NCBI GenBank assembly: GCA_943846745.1
Contig: OX044360.1
Coordinates: 2,418,001 to 2,482,000, forward strand
Length of the DNA: 64,000 bases
Source: Opacimonas sp002292215
GTDB lineage: Bacteria > Pseudomonadota > Gammaproteobacteria > Enterobacterales > Alteromonadaceae
Reading direction: 5' to 3'
In this document: one piece after another, positions 35,871-44,884 of the stretch
How positions within the stretch are numbered: the stretch's first letter is position 1
How the letters are laid out: every line of letters starts with the position of its first letter
Made by a program: the position numbers and the translations under genes
Notes under the pieces: model-generated
The model's input: the letters and a program-made list of their open reading frames with translations, nothing else
Told to the model about the DNA's origin: nothing
The model's database searches: none

Positions 35871-37034
35871 TTACATACGCTCAAAAATCGTCGCTATACC
35901 TTGCCCATATCCGATACACATAGTCGCTAAACCAATCTCATGATCTTGTTGTTCCATGACATTGATTAACGTGGTAGAGATACGTGAGCCAGAACAGCCT
36001 AATGGATGACCCAGTGAAATCGCGCCGCCATTTTGGTTAACTTTTTCATCGTATTGTTCTAACCAACCAAGCTGTTTAATGCACGATAACGCTTGTGCAG
36101 CAAACGCTTCGTTAAACTCAGCAATGTTAATGTCATTCATGCTTAAACCTGCTCTTGCAAGGGCTTTGTTGGTAGCAGGTACAGGACCATAACCCATAAT
36201 CGCAGCATCACAACCCGCCACAGCCATTGAGCGAATTTTTGCACGTGGTGTTAAACCTAGCGCTTTAGCGCGATCAGCCGACATCAATAGCATCGCCGAT
36301 GCCCCATCCGAAATTGCAGAAGATGACGCAGCTGTAACGGTACCATTGACTGGATCAAATACTGGACGCAGTTTGGATAGACTTTCTACCGTTGACTCTG
36401 GACGAATGACTTCATCACTTTGGACTAAAATCAAACGACCGGTTTCATCATGGCCTTCAATTGGCACAATTTCATTATCCCAAAGACCATCAAGATGTGC
36501 TTGATGTGCGCGTTGATGAGAGCGAGCGGCGAAGATATCTTGCATTTCACGGGTAATACCGTTTTGCTTGCCTAATAATTCAGCCGTTAAGCCCATGCTA
36601 CCTGACGCCATAGCGGTATGCTTATTCATGTTTGGATTCAGATCAAGATTGTAGTTCATTGGGACATGACCCATATGTTCTACACCACCTATCATATAAA
36701 CATCACCTTGTCCTAACATTATGCCCATAGCGCCATCGTGCAATGCTTGCATCGATGAACCACATAAACGGTTTACCGTAACAGCTGCAGTGGTGCGTGG
36801 AATGTCTGTAAGTAGTTGGGCATTTCGCGCAACATTAAAGCCCTGTTCTTTGGTTTGTTGCACACAGCCCCAAATAATATCTTCAATTTCAGCGGGATCA
36901 ACATTTGGGTTACGTGCTAATAAAGCACTCATTAAATGAGCGGATAACGTTTCGGCGCGGACATTTCTAAATACACCGCCCTTGGAACGACCCATTGGGG
37001 TACGAATACAATCGATTACGACGACTTCTTTCAT
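35871..37034 (-). CDS. fadA: 3-ketoacyl-CoA thiolase FadA
   Basis: A 387-residue thiolase, beta subunit of the fatty acid oxidation complex. The acyl-accepting Cys lies in N-R-L-C-G-S-S near residues 88-94. Other signatures are N-E-A-F-A-A near 314-319 and the C-terminal G-H-P-L-G-C-S-G and C-I-G-Y-G-Q-G. The length equals E. coli FadA. It follows fadB with an 18-bp gap that holds its own AGGAGA ribosome site. Confidence 0.96.
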   Translation of the reverse strand: MKEVVVIDCIRTPMGRSKGGVFRNVRAETLSAHLMSALLARNPNVDPAEIEDIIWGCVQQTKEQGFNVARNAQLLTDIPRTTAAVTVNRLCGSSMQALHDGAMGIMLGQGDVYMIGGVEHMGHVPMNYNLDLNPNMNKHTAMASGSMGLTAELLGKQNGITREMQDIFAARSHQRAHQAHLDGLWDNEIVPIEGHDETGRLILVQSDEVIRPESTVESLSKLRPVFDPVNGTVTAASSSAISDGASAMLLMSADRAKALGLTPRAKIRSMAVAGCDAAIMGYGPVPATNKALARAGLSMNDINIAEFNEAFAAQALSCIKQLGWLEQYDEKVNQNGGAISLGHPLGCSGSRISTTLINVMEQQDHEIGLATMCIGYGQGIATIFERM

Positions 37035-37052
37035 TTTTCTTCTCCTTGGTCG

Positions 37053-39206
37053 TTATGCGGTAAAATAGGTTTTGCCAGCGGCAGCCATTTCACGGACACC
37101 ATCTGAAACTTGATAAATAGGACCTAAATGTGCGTACTTGTCGGCTAATTCGACGAAGTTAGCTAAACCCATGGTATCGATATAACGGAAAATTCCGCCT
37201 CTAAATGGTGGGAAACCAATGCCGTAAAGTAAGGCTATATCAGCCTCTTCAGGACTACCTATGATCCCTTCTTCCAAACAACGAATAGATTCATTAGCCA
37301 TTGGAATCATTAAACGCGCAATGACCTCTTCAGGTGCGAACGCCTGAGTAGCAGCTGCATGCTCTGCGATCATAGCGATAGCGACAGGTGCGGGTGTTTT
37401 GCTTGGACGACCGCGTTTATCTTTACCGTGGTCATAAAAACCAACTCCGTTCTTTTGCCCTAAACGATTGGCGTTATACATTAATGTGACAGGGTCATTC
37501 TCAATTTTGAGCATTCGTTCAGGGATGCCATCAGACATCACACTCGCAGCATGATCCGCGGTATCAATACCGACAACATCGAGTAAGAAAGCCGGTCCCA
37601 TCGGCCAGCCGAACTGTTTTTCCATGACTTTATCAACGGCAACAAAATCAGCGCCATCTAAAATTAATCGGCTAAATCCTGCAAAGTACGGAAACAATAC
37701 ACGGTTGATAAAAAAGCCAGGGCAATCATTGACGACGATAGGAGTTTTACCCATACGTAATGACATGGCTACAACGGCTGAAATGGTTGCTTCATCCGTC
37801 TTTTCACCACGGATAATTTCGACTAGTGGCATTCTATGTACGGGGTTGAAGAAATGCATGCCACAAAAACGCTCTGGTTTTTGTAACGATTTAGCCAAAT
37901 GATCAATAGAAATGGTAGATGTGTTAGACGTGATAATCGCGTCGTCAGCAACATGAGTTTCAGTTTCTGCTAACACGATACCTTTGATTTTTGGATTTTC
38001 GACGACCGCTTCAATAACCAAATCTGCATGACTGATGGCACTGTAATCGAGTGTCGGTGTGATGTTGTTTAGGGTCGAGGCCATAACTGCTGGCGTTACT
38101 TTACCGCGTTGCATGCCCTTCTCTAAGATCCCTGCTGCAGTTGTTAAACCTAAATCCAACGCAGCCGTATTGATATCTTTCATAATGGTTGGCACGCCTT
38201 TGACAGCACCCTGATACGCAATACCGCCACCCATAATACCAGCACCTAAAACGGCGTTTTGTTTGATATCTTTGGTTGCTTGCTTAGCCATTTTCTTACC
38301 TTTGGCTTTGACCGCTTGATCCGCTAAAAAGATCCCGATTTGCGCTTTTGCTGCATCGGTCTTGGCTAGGGTAATAAATCCTTTATGTTCTAACTGCATC
38401 GCTTCGGCGCGACCTAATCTAGCTGCAGCTTCTACTGTGTTAACCATCATGTGTGGTGCAGGGTAATGTTTGCCAACTTTCGCAAATACCATGCCTTTGG
38501 CTGTATTAAAACTCATGATCGCTTCATTTGGACTCAATGTTAATGGACTAACCTTAGTCTGTTTACGACTTTGCCAATCCAATTTGCCGGCTATTGCGTC
38601 GTGTAGCATTGCTTTTGCTGTCGAGATAAGTAGATCAGGAGCGACCACTGCATCAATTGCACCATCGGCTAAGGCTTTGTCGGTTTTTTTATTTGCCCCG
38701 GTTGTCATCCATTCTAGTGCGGTATCTGCGCCGATAATGCGAGGTAAACGGACCGTACCACCAAATCCAGGCATGATCCCTAATTTAACTTCGGGTAAAC
38801 CCACTTGTGCGGTAGTTTCGGCAATTCTAAAATCACAGACTAATGCCATTTCAAATCCACCACCTAATGCAACGCCGTTAATGGCTGCAATGGTTGGTAT
38901 AGATAAATCTTCAAAACGGTCAAACACTTGGGCAGAAGATTGGATCCATTCCAGCATTTCTTCATCTGAAGCTGCAAACATCGTGGTGAATTCGGTAATA
39001 TCTGCACCAACGATAAACGCGGGTTTGGCAGAGTGTACGACGACACCTTTGATACTGCTATCTGCTGCGATGGCTTGGGTAGCGGCATCAAACTCTGCGA
39101 TAGTTTGACGATCAAATTTATTCACTGAACCGGCTGCGTTGTAACAAAACTCCGCGATCCCATCTGCATCGACCGTAACGGTGATGTTGGTACCTTCATA
39201 CATCAT
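37053..39206 (-). CDS. fadB: Fatty acid oxidation complex subunit alpha FadB
   Basis: A 717-residue multifunctional enzyme (enoyl-CoA hydratase, isomerase, epimerase and 3-hydroxyacyl-CoA dehydrogenase). The hydratase core has A-L-G-G-G-F-E-M near 111-118. The NAD-binding loop is G-A-G-I-M-G-G-G-I near 321-329, and the dehydrogenase signature is H-F-F-N-P-V-H near 449-455. The length matches aerobic FadB rather than FadJ. AAGGAG precedes two consecutive ATGs, and a FadR-type operator overlaps the leader just upstream. Confidence 0.96.
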   Translation of the reverse strand: MMYEGTNITVTVDADGIAEFCYNAAGSVNKFDRQTIAEFDAATQAIAADSSIKGVVVHSAKPAFIVGADITEFTTMFAASDEEMLEWIQSSAQVFDRFEDLSIPTIAAINGVALGGGFEMALVCDFRIAETTAQVGLPEVKLGIMPGFGGTVRLPRIIGADTALEWMTTGANKKTDKALADGAIDAVVAPDLLISTAKAMLHDAIAGKLDWQSRKQTKVSPLTLSPNEAIMSFNTAKGMVFAKVGKHYPAPHMMVNTVEAAARLGRAEAMQLEHKGFITLAKTDAAKAQIGIFLADQAVKAKGKKMAKQATKDIKQNAVLGAGIMGGGIAYQGAVKGVPTIMKDINTAALDLGLTTAAGILEKGMQRGKVTPAVMASTLNNITPTLDYSAISHADLVIEAVVENPKIKGIVLAETETHVADDAIITSNTSTISIDHLAKSLQKPERFCGMHFFNPVHRMPLVEIIRGEKTDEATISAVVAMSLRMGKTPIVVNDCPGFFINRVLFPYFAGFSRLILDGADFVAVDKVMEKQFGWPMGPAFLLDVVGIDTADHAASVMSDGIPERMLKIENDPVTLMYNANRLGQKNGVGFYDHGKDKRGRPSKTPAPVAIAMIAEHAAATQAFAPEEVIARLMIPMANESIRCLEEGIIGSPEEADIALLYGIGFPPFRGGIFRYIDTMGLANFVELADKYAHLGPIYQVSDGVREMAAAGKTYFTA

Positions 39207-39216
39207 GATTATCTCC

Positions 39217-39231
39217 TTTGGTTAGACCAAA
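39217..39231 (-). promoter_or_regulatory. FadR-type operator upstream of fadBA
   Basis: A perfect 6-bp inverted repeat with a 3-bp spacer (TTTGGT-TAG-ACCAAA) lies 11-25 bp before the fadB ATG, beside the ribosome site. Its core TGGTTAGACCA fits the FadR core pattern TGGTNNGACCA known from E. coli fad genes. Binding here would repress fadBA until acyl-CoA accumulates. A lone half-like TGGTC lies near 39266. Confidence 0.6.
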
Positions 39232-39393
39232 TCTGAATTGTGTAGGGTAAAATTTTTATAGTAACTGGTCTTATATGTGGTTCTATTGAAAAACAATTTG
39301 TCAAACAGTGCAAATGAATTCTATGCTTAGTGGTGTATAGGTAATACTTATAATAGGTTAAAAATTAATTTTCATTTTTGTGGGAAAACTCAC

Positions 39394-41460
39394 GTGCATC
39401 GATTAGATACAAGGCTTTCAACGCAATTTTACTTGCACCCACGATATGTTTCGATGGTGCATTGTTTGACCTTATCCTTGTCCTGTTCTGCTTTAATCTT
39501 AGTTATAGGCATGTTATTTAGTCCGGTTAGCACTGCTAACCCGATAGTTAAGCAGTCTTTAACGCCACAACAAACCTTATATATAGATGCTCAAGCAGCG
39601 ATCGCGCAAGGGAACCAGCAAAAATACTGGGAATTTCGTAAACATTTATTAGATTACCCATTGTTACCTTATCTTGAACGTAGTTACTACACTAAATTTA
39701 TGCGTCAGTTACCACAGAGTGTTATCGAGGCATTTTTACAGCGTTATGCTCAAGATGATTTTGTGAAAGGCTTACAATTTCGGTATGTCGCTTATTTGTC
39801 GACTAGAGATAAAGAGGCATTTCAAACTTGGTATACCCAAACTCCAGTACATTGGTTGAATGTACAATTACAATGCCGATACCTTGATAACATCACCCGT
39901 TCAGGAGAATTTACAGCTGCGCTAGATAAACAAGTCAATGCACTGTGGCAACATCCACGTTCACAAGATAAAGCGTGTGATCAAGTATTTCAACGGTGGC
40001 AGGAGCAGGGAGGGATAACGACAGAGCGAATATTACAGCGGATTAAACTGGTCGCTAAAGAAGGTAAACCTCGTTTAATCGTTTACCTTACTCGATTGTT
40101 ACCCCCAGAATTACAGCCAATTGGACGATTGTGGGGACAAGTTGCGAATTCAGCTGGTTACGTCAGTCGTATAAATCGCAATAAAGATTGGCATGATGTA
40201 GACCCAACCTATCTCACGCCGATAGTAATGGTGGGGCTGGAACGTTTAATTTGGCAAGATGTTGAGCAAGCGATGAGTACCTTTATTGCACTGCCAAGCA
40301 ATGTTCAATTGACCCAGGCTCAGGAATTTTTCTTAACTAAAACGATTGCGATTCGTTTGAGTTTATATGATGAACCGGGTACGCAGTTATGGCTGGATAA
40401 AGCAAGAGATTTAGGCATGGCTGATGATCTGCGTGATTGGCAAATATCGCATTATATTCGCCATAACCAATGGCTTGGATTAACGCAGTTTGTAACAAAA
40501 TTAGATGCTAAATTTCGAGCCGATAGTCGAGTCCGTTATTGGCAGGCAAAGGCATTTGATGTACTAGGAGAAGCGGAGCAAAGTGCGGAGCTATTTACAA
40601 GTTTAGCTCAAGAGCGTCATTATTACGGATTTAAAGCCAGTGATGCCTTATCTCTACCAATTCAGTTAAATCAACAATCAGTGTCTGAGGATAAAAAGAC
40701 GATTGCGTTGGTCCGTAGTAATGCTCATTTTAAGATGGCCAAGGAACTGTTTGCCTTAGCAAAGTTCTCGGCAGCCCGTTATCAATGGCGACGGTTATTG
40801 AATGAATTATCCGATACGCAAGGCGCGCAGGCCGCAACCATTGCCTATGAAATGCAATGGTTTGATCGTGGTATCTATGCGCTAGCTGAATTTGGAAAAA
40901 GTAATGATGTGATAAGGCGCTTTCCTCGACCTTACCCTGAGTATTTTGCTGCATCAGCCACAAAGTACAGTCACCCTAAAAGTTGGCTGTATGCAATTGC
41001 ACGACGTGAAAGTGCATTTGCACCGGATGCGCGTTCCTCAGCCAATGCACGCGGGCTAATGCAAATTCTTCCGCAAACGGCTAATTACCTCACTAAGAAT
41101 GGCCATAAAACAAGTCAACTCAATGATCCTAAGCGCAATATTGCACTTGGTGCACAATATTTAGGCTATTTATCGGATAAAGTGACTGATAACATCGTGT
41201 TACGCACAGCGGCCTATAACGCGGGCTGGAAAAATGTACAAAAATGGCTACCACTGGACGCTATGCCCTTAGAGCAATGGATTGAACTCATTCCGTTTAA
41301 AGAAACTCGTGAATATGTCAAAGCGGTGATTACGTATGAGCGCATTTATGCTCAGCAATTAAATCAACTTTCTGCAATACAGCCGATTAACGCTGAAGAA
41401 TATGTTAGCTACACGATCCTGACATCAAATTTAGAAACTGGTACACTCTCCGCAAGGTAA
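39394..41460 (+). CDS. slt: Soluble lytic murein transglycosylase, Slt70-like
   Basis: A 688-residue periplasmic enzyme with an N-terminal export signal whose hydrophobic stretch is at about residues 24-45. The long alpha-superhelical U and L domains fill the middle, and the C-terminal SLT domain begins near 525. The catalytic Glu is in A-R-R-E-S-A-F near 532-538, followed by A-R-G-L-M-Q-I-L-P near 549-557 and the A-Y-N-A-G family motif. The start is a GTG; an internal ATG at 39454 nearer the signal peptide is possible. Confidence 0.9.
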   Translation: MHRLDTRLSTQFYLHPRYVSMVHCLTLSLSCSALILVIGMLFSPVSTANPIVKQSLTPQQTLYIDAQAAIAQGNQQKYWEFRKHLLDYPLLPYLERSYYTKFMRQLPQSVIEAFLQRYAQDDFVKGLQFRYVAYLSTRDKEAFQTWYTQTPVHWLNVQLQCRYLDNITRSGEFTAALDKQVNALWQHPRSQDKACDQVFQRWQEQGGITTERILQRIKLVAKEGKPRLIVYLTRLLPPELQPIGRLWGQVANSAGYVSRINRNKDWHDVDPTYLTPIVMVGLERLIWQDVEQAMSTFIALPSNVQLTQAQEFFLTKTIAIRLSLYDEPGTQLWLDKARDLGMADDLRDWQISHYIRHNQWLGLTQFVTKLDAKFRADSRVRYWQAKAFDVLGEAEQSAELFTSLAQERHYYGFKASDALSLPIQLNQQSVSEDKKTIALVRSNAHFKMAKELFALAKFSAARYQWRRLLNELSDTQGAQAATIAYEMQWFDRGIYALAEFGKSNDVIRRFPRPYPEYFAASATKYSHPKSWLYAIARRESAFAPDARSSANARGLMQILPQTANYLTKNGHKTSQLNDPKRNIALGAQYLGYLSDKVTDNIVLRTAAYNAGWKNVQKWLPLDAMPLEQWIELIPFKETREYVKAVITYERIYAQQLNQLSAIQPINAEEYVSYTILTSNLETGTLSAR

Positions 41461-41495
41461 GACCAACAACAATAAAAACGACGAAGGATTTTTGT

Positions 41496-42827
41496 ATGAG
41501 TGATTTTAGCGCCCAAGTTGCGACTTTATATCCTGAGCATGTGCAGTACATGCAAGGGTTGACACAAGAAGCATTAGCTCGTGAAGGACTAGATGGATTG
41601 GTTATTCATTCCGGTCAGGCAAAAAGAATGTTTTTGGATGATAATCATTATCCATTTCATGTCAATCCACAGTTCAAAGCGTGGTGTCCAATCACTGACA
41701 ACCCTAACTGCTGGTTAGTTGTTAATGGCGTTGATAAACCCAAATTAATTTTTTATCGCCCAGATGATTTTTGGCATAAAGTGCCGCCTGCGCCACAAGA
41801 TTTTTGGACAGATCAATTTGAGATTGTGCTGTTAGCTCAAGCGAATCAAGTAGAAAAGCATTTACCATTTGATAAAGCTAGGTATGCGTATATCGGTGAA
41901 TATATTGAAGTTGCTGAAGCGCTGGGTTTTGCGAATGTTAATCCCGACAGAGCAATGCATTATTTACATTTTCATCGCGCTTATAAAACAGATTATGAAC
42001 TGGTCTGCATGCGCGAGGCTAACCGTATTGCTGTTGGCGCTCATCATGCTGCAAAAGCCGCGTTTTTAGCGGGTAAATCTGAGTTTGATATCAATCTTGC
42101 GTATCTTGATGCGGCACGTCAGGGCGATAATACCGTCCCGTATAACAATATCATTGCACTCAATGAGCACGCCGCGATATTGCATTATACTGTGTATGAA
42201 ACCAACGCTCCGAGCGAGTCGCGGACATTTTTAATCGATGCCGGCGCAAGTGTGAATGGGTATGCTGCAGATATTACTCGAACCTATACGACTGATAAGG
42301 GCGAGTTTGCCAAGATAGTACAGGCTGTTGATGAATTAACCGTAGCATTAGCGAATAAACTCACGCCAAACCATTCTTATGTTGAGATACACGAACAAGC
42401 CCATAGCGGCATTGCTATCATCTTAGAAGACCGTGGGATTGTCAATTTGCCAGCGCAAGATATTGTGGCTAAAGGGATTACAAAAACGTTCTTTCCACAC
42501 GGTATTGGCCATATGTTAGGACTACAAGTTCATGATGTGGCTGGGCATGTGAATGATGATCGTGGCACACCTAAACCGGCGCCAGAGGCACATCCATTTT
42601 TACGTTGTACACGAACGGTTGAGGCACGTCATGTTTATACTATCGAACCGGGCTTGTATTTTATCGATAGCTTGCTAGCGCGATTAAAGTCATCACCAGA
42701 GTCAATGTATATAAATTGGGACAAAGTGTCTGAGCTTCAGCCTTTTGGCGGTGTACGAGTAGAAGATAACATTGTGGTGCATCCTACTCACAATGAAAAT
42801 ATGACCAGAGAGCAGGGGCTTGACTAG
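41496..42827 (+). CDS. pepQ: Xaa-Pro dipeptidase PepQ
   Basis: A 443-residue M24 metallopeptidase that splits X-Pro dipeptides; the length equals E. coli PepQ. The pita-bread fold metal ligands are visible in I-D-A-G-A-S near 247-252, Y-A-A-D-I-T-R-T near 256-263, F-F-P-H-G-I-G-H-M-L-G near 331-341 and T-I-E-P-G-L-Y near 383-389. The N-terminal domain has V-I-H-S-G-Q. It lies downstream of slt by 35 bp. Confidence 0.95.
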   Translation: MSDFSAQVATLYPEHVQYMQGLTQEALAREGLDGLVIHSGQAKRMFLDDNHYPFHVNPQFKAWCPITDNPNCWLVVNGVDKPKLIFYRPDDFWHKVPPAPQDFWTDQFEIVLLAQANQVEKHLPFDKARYAYIGEYIEVAEALGFANVNPDRAMHYLHFHRAYKTDYELVCMREANRIAVGAHHAAKAAFLAGKSEFDINLAYLDAARQGDNTVPYNNIIALNEHAAILHYTVYETNAPSESRTFLIDAGASVNGYAADITRTYTTDKGEFAKIVQAVDELTVALANKLTPNHSYVEIHEQAHSGIAIILEDRGIVNLPAQDIVAKGITKTFFPHGIGHMLGLQVHDVAGHVNDDRGTPKPAPEAHPFLRCTRTVEARHVYTIEPGLYFIDSLLARLKSSPESMYINWDKVSELQPFGGVRVEDNIVVHPTHNENMTREQGLD

Positions 42828-42839
42828 CCTCTTTTTGTT

Positions 42840-42872
42840 CGACCTTTTCTAGGCGACCTCTTCTAGGCGACC
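42840..42872. repeat. Short 14-bp tandem repeat at ispB 3' end
   Basis: CGACCTTTTCTAGG is followed by CGACCTCTTCTAGG and a partial third copy (CGACC). The second copy contains the ispB stop codon (CTA on the plus strand, 42863-42865). It looks like a small slippage duplication between convergent pepQ and ispB. Confidence 0.7.
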
Positions 42873-43846
42873 CTATCTACAGATAAATGCGCTAAGCCAA
42901 TTAGCGCGTCTTTGTACTGCGATTCGGGGATGATACTCAGGGCTGCAATCGCTTTTTGGGCTTCGTCTAGGGCTTTTTGTTGGGTGTATTCAATCGAACC
43001 TGATTGATGCATAGCGGTTAAAATAGTGTCTAAATGTGCGAGACCGTTACCTTCCTTGATCGCACTTTTAATCAACAGAGATGCGGCTTGATCGCCATTC
43101 CACATGGCATGAAGTAAAGGTAACGTTGGTTTACCTTCGGCCAAATCATCGCCAACATTTTTTCCCATTTCATCAGCATCAGCGGTATAATCAAGAATAT
43201 CGTCCACTAATTGAAATGCGGTGCCAAGATGTTTGCCATAATTTTGCATGGCAATCTCGACTGCTTCATCTTGCTTGGTAAGCACGGCAGCCAACTGGGT
43301 AGCGGCTTCGAACAAACGTGCAGTTTTGCTGTAAATAACATCAAAGTAGCTAGCTTCAGTCGTATTTGGATCATTCACATTCATGAGCTGCATGACTTCA
43401 CCTTGAGCAATGCGATTGGTTGCATCAGATAAAATCTGCATAACTTTCATACTGTCTAAATCAACCATCATTTGAAAAGCACGAGAGTATAAAAAATCAC
43501 CCACTAATACGCTAGCTTGATTACCAAATAATGCATTGGCAGTCTCACGTCCACGGCGTAATAATGATTCATCGACCACATCGTCATGGAGTAACGTTGC
43601 AGTATGAATAAATTCAATAATCGCAGCTAAATGATGGTGTTGTTGTGATTGAATATTTAACGCACGGGCAGCCAAAACACATAACAACGGACGCAAACGT
43701 TTGCCGCCGCTATTGACAATATAAAAGCCAAGCTGCTGAATGAGTGCAACGTCTGACTCAACCTGTGTTTGGATGAGCTGATTTACATGCTGCATGTCAG
43801 GGCTAGCAAGTTGCTTAATATCTTCTATGTTCATGGTTTTGGTCAT
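42863..43846 (-). CDS. ispB: Octaprenyl diphosphate synthase
   Basis: A 327-residue trans-prenyltransferase that builds the ubiquinone side chain. The first Asp-rich motif is L-L-H-D-D-V-V-D-E near 87-95, the second is L-V-D-D-I-L-D-Y near 216-223, and G-G-K-R-L-R-P is near 48-54. An internal ATG at codon 5 corresponds to the family's usual start (M-N-I-E). It is divergent from rplU-rpmA, the standard gammaproteobacterial arrangement. Confidence 0.95.
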   Translation of the reverse strand: MTKTMNIEDIKQLASPDMQHVNQLIQTQVESDVALIQQLGFYIVNSGGKRLRPLLCVLAARALNIQSQQHHHLAAIIEFIHTATLLHDDVVDESLLRRGRETANALFGNQASVLVGDFLYSRAFQMMVDLDSMKVMQILSDATNRIAQGEVMQLMNVNDPNTTEASYFDVIYSKTARLFEAATQLAAVLTKQDEAVEIAMQNYGKHLGTAFQLVDDILDYTADADEMGKNVGDDLAEGKPTLPLLHAMWNGDQAASLLIKSAIKEGNGLAHLDTILTAMHQSGSIEYTQQKALDEAQKAIAALSIIPESQYKDALIGLAHLSVDRVA

Positions 43847-44046
43847 GGATTCTATGATTACTGAAATACCAATACGATGTAAAAATATGTATTGAATTAT
43901 TCAAATTATTGCCATAATGTTACAGTAATTACGGATAATTTCAGCTTGTTTGTACTTTTTTTTAATTAAAAAGTGAAAATAATTTTCCGAAATGACTGGT
44001 TTTACGCGCTGTGTACGACAAATTGTAATAAAACTCAAATTACTCC

Positions 44047-44075
44047 TTGAATCGATATCTCATTTTACGTATACT
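44047..44075 (+). promoter_or_regulatory. Sigma-70 promoter of rplU-rpmA
   Basis: TTGAAT at 44047-44052 and TATACT at 44070-44075 are separated by exactly 17 bp. The predicted start falls near 44082, leaving a leader of about 46 nt before rplU. G/C-rich bases follow the -10, as in stringently controlled promoters. Confidence 0.75.
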
Positions 44076-44127
44076 CTGCGCCCTAATTTTTAAATAAAGC
44101 GTCTATGTACGCAGAGCGGAGTAGAAT

Positions 44128-44442
44128 ATGTACGCGGTTTTCCAAAGTGGTGGTAAACAACACCGTGTGGCTGAAGGCCAAACCGTTCGTCTAGAGAAGA
44201 TCGAAGTCGCCCCAGGCGAGTCAGTAGAATTCGATAACATCTTGATGGTGAGCAATGGTGAAGATGTTAAGATCGGCACGCCTTATGTTGCCGGTGGTAA
44301 AGTAACTGCAGAAGTTGTGACACACGGTCGTGGCGAGAAAATTAAAATCGTCAAGTTCAAACGTCGTCAAGGTCAGAACAAAAAGCAGATGGGTCATCGT
44401 CAGTGGTTCACGGAAGTGAAAATCACTGGTATTAACGCATAA
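44128..44442 (+). CDS. rplU: 50S ribosomal protein L21
   Basis: A 104-residue L21 with the standard M-Y-A-V-F-Q-S-G-G-K-Q start, V-A-P-G-E-S-V-E-F near 27-35 and the basic R-R-Q-G-Q-N-K-K-Q-M-G-H-R-Q near 78-91 that defines the family. First gene of a two-gene ribosomal operon; rpmA begins 15 bp later. Confidence 0.98.
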   Translation: MYAVFQSGGKQHRVAEGQTVRLEKIEVAPGESVEFDNILMVSNGEDVKIGTPYVAGGKVTAEVVTHGRGEKIKIVKFKRRQGQNKKQMGHRQWFTEVKITGINA

Positions 44443-44457
44443 TAGGAGAACTAACAC

Positions 44458-44715
44458 ATGGCACATAAAAAAGCTGGTGGTAGTACCAAAAACGGTCGCG
44501 ATTCAGAAAGTAAACGCTTAGGTGTTAAACGCTATGGCGGCCAAGAAGTTTTAGCTGGTAACATCATCGTACGTCAACGTGGTACTAAATTCCACGCAGG
44601 CACTAACATGGGTATCGGTAAAGATCACACCTTGTTTGCTCTAACTGACGGTAAAGTCCAGTTTGAAGTAAAAGGTCCAAAGAATCGTAGATTTGTAAGT
44701 ATCGTTGCTGAGTAA
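44458..44715 (+). CDS. rpmA: 50S ribosomal protein L27
   Basis: An 85-residue L27 beginning M-A-H-K-K-A-G-G-S-T-K-N-G-R-D-S. Its N-terminal tail reaches the peptidyl transferase centre. It also has R-Q-R-G-T-K-F-H-A-G near 40-49. A ribosome site AGGAG precedes the ATG, and a strong terminator follows the stop. Confidence 0.98.
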   Translation: MAHKKAGGSTKNGRDSESKRLGVKRYGGQEVLAGNIIVRQRGTKFHAGTNMGIGKDHTLFALTDGKVQFEVKGPKNRRFVSIVAE

Positions 44716-44735
44716 GCGATATTTCAAGATTCTCT

Positions 44736-44765
44736 AAAAAACCCCGCTCAATGCGGGGTTTTTTG
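44736..44765 (+). terminator. Rho-independent terminator after rpmA
   Basis: AAAAACCCCGC pairs with GCGGGGTTTTT around a short TCAAT loop, with a run of T on the plus side and A on the other. This is a textbook intrinsic terminator ending the rplU-rpmA transcript and separating it from obgE. Confidence 0.93.
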
Positions 44766-44838
44766 TGATCTAAAGAATAGTTTTTAAAAAATGACGCGTG
44801 TTTTATGGATGAACTGCGCACATATGCCTTGATAAGTG

Positions 44839-44844
44839 TATAAT
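44839..44844 (+). promoter_or_regulatory. Possible -10 box of obgE
   Basis: A perfect TATAAT lies 40 bp upstream of the obgE ATG, just beyond the rpmA terminator. No good -35 is seen at 17 bp (GCGCAC), so the assignment is tentative. Confidence 0.4.
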
Positions 44845-44884
44845 TAAGGTTCATTAGCGACAAAATTGAGTAATTAAGAAAGTC

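Noticed and set aside
38470..39108. 212-codon plus-strand frame inside fadB
   Set aside because: It is antisense to the conserved hydratase domain of FadB and shows low-complexity S/A/P-rich content typical of shadow frames.
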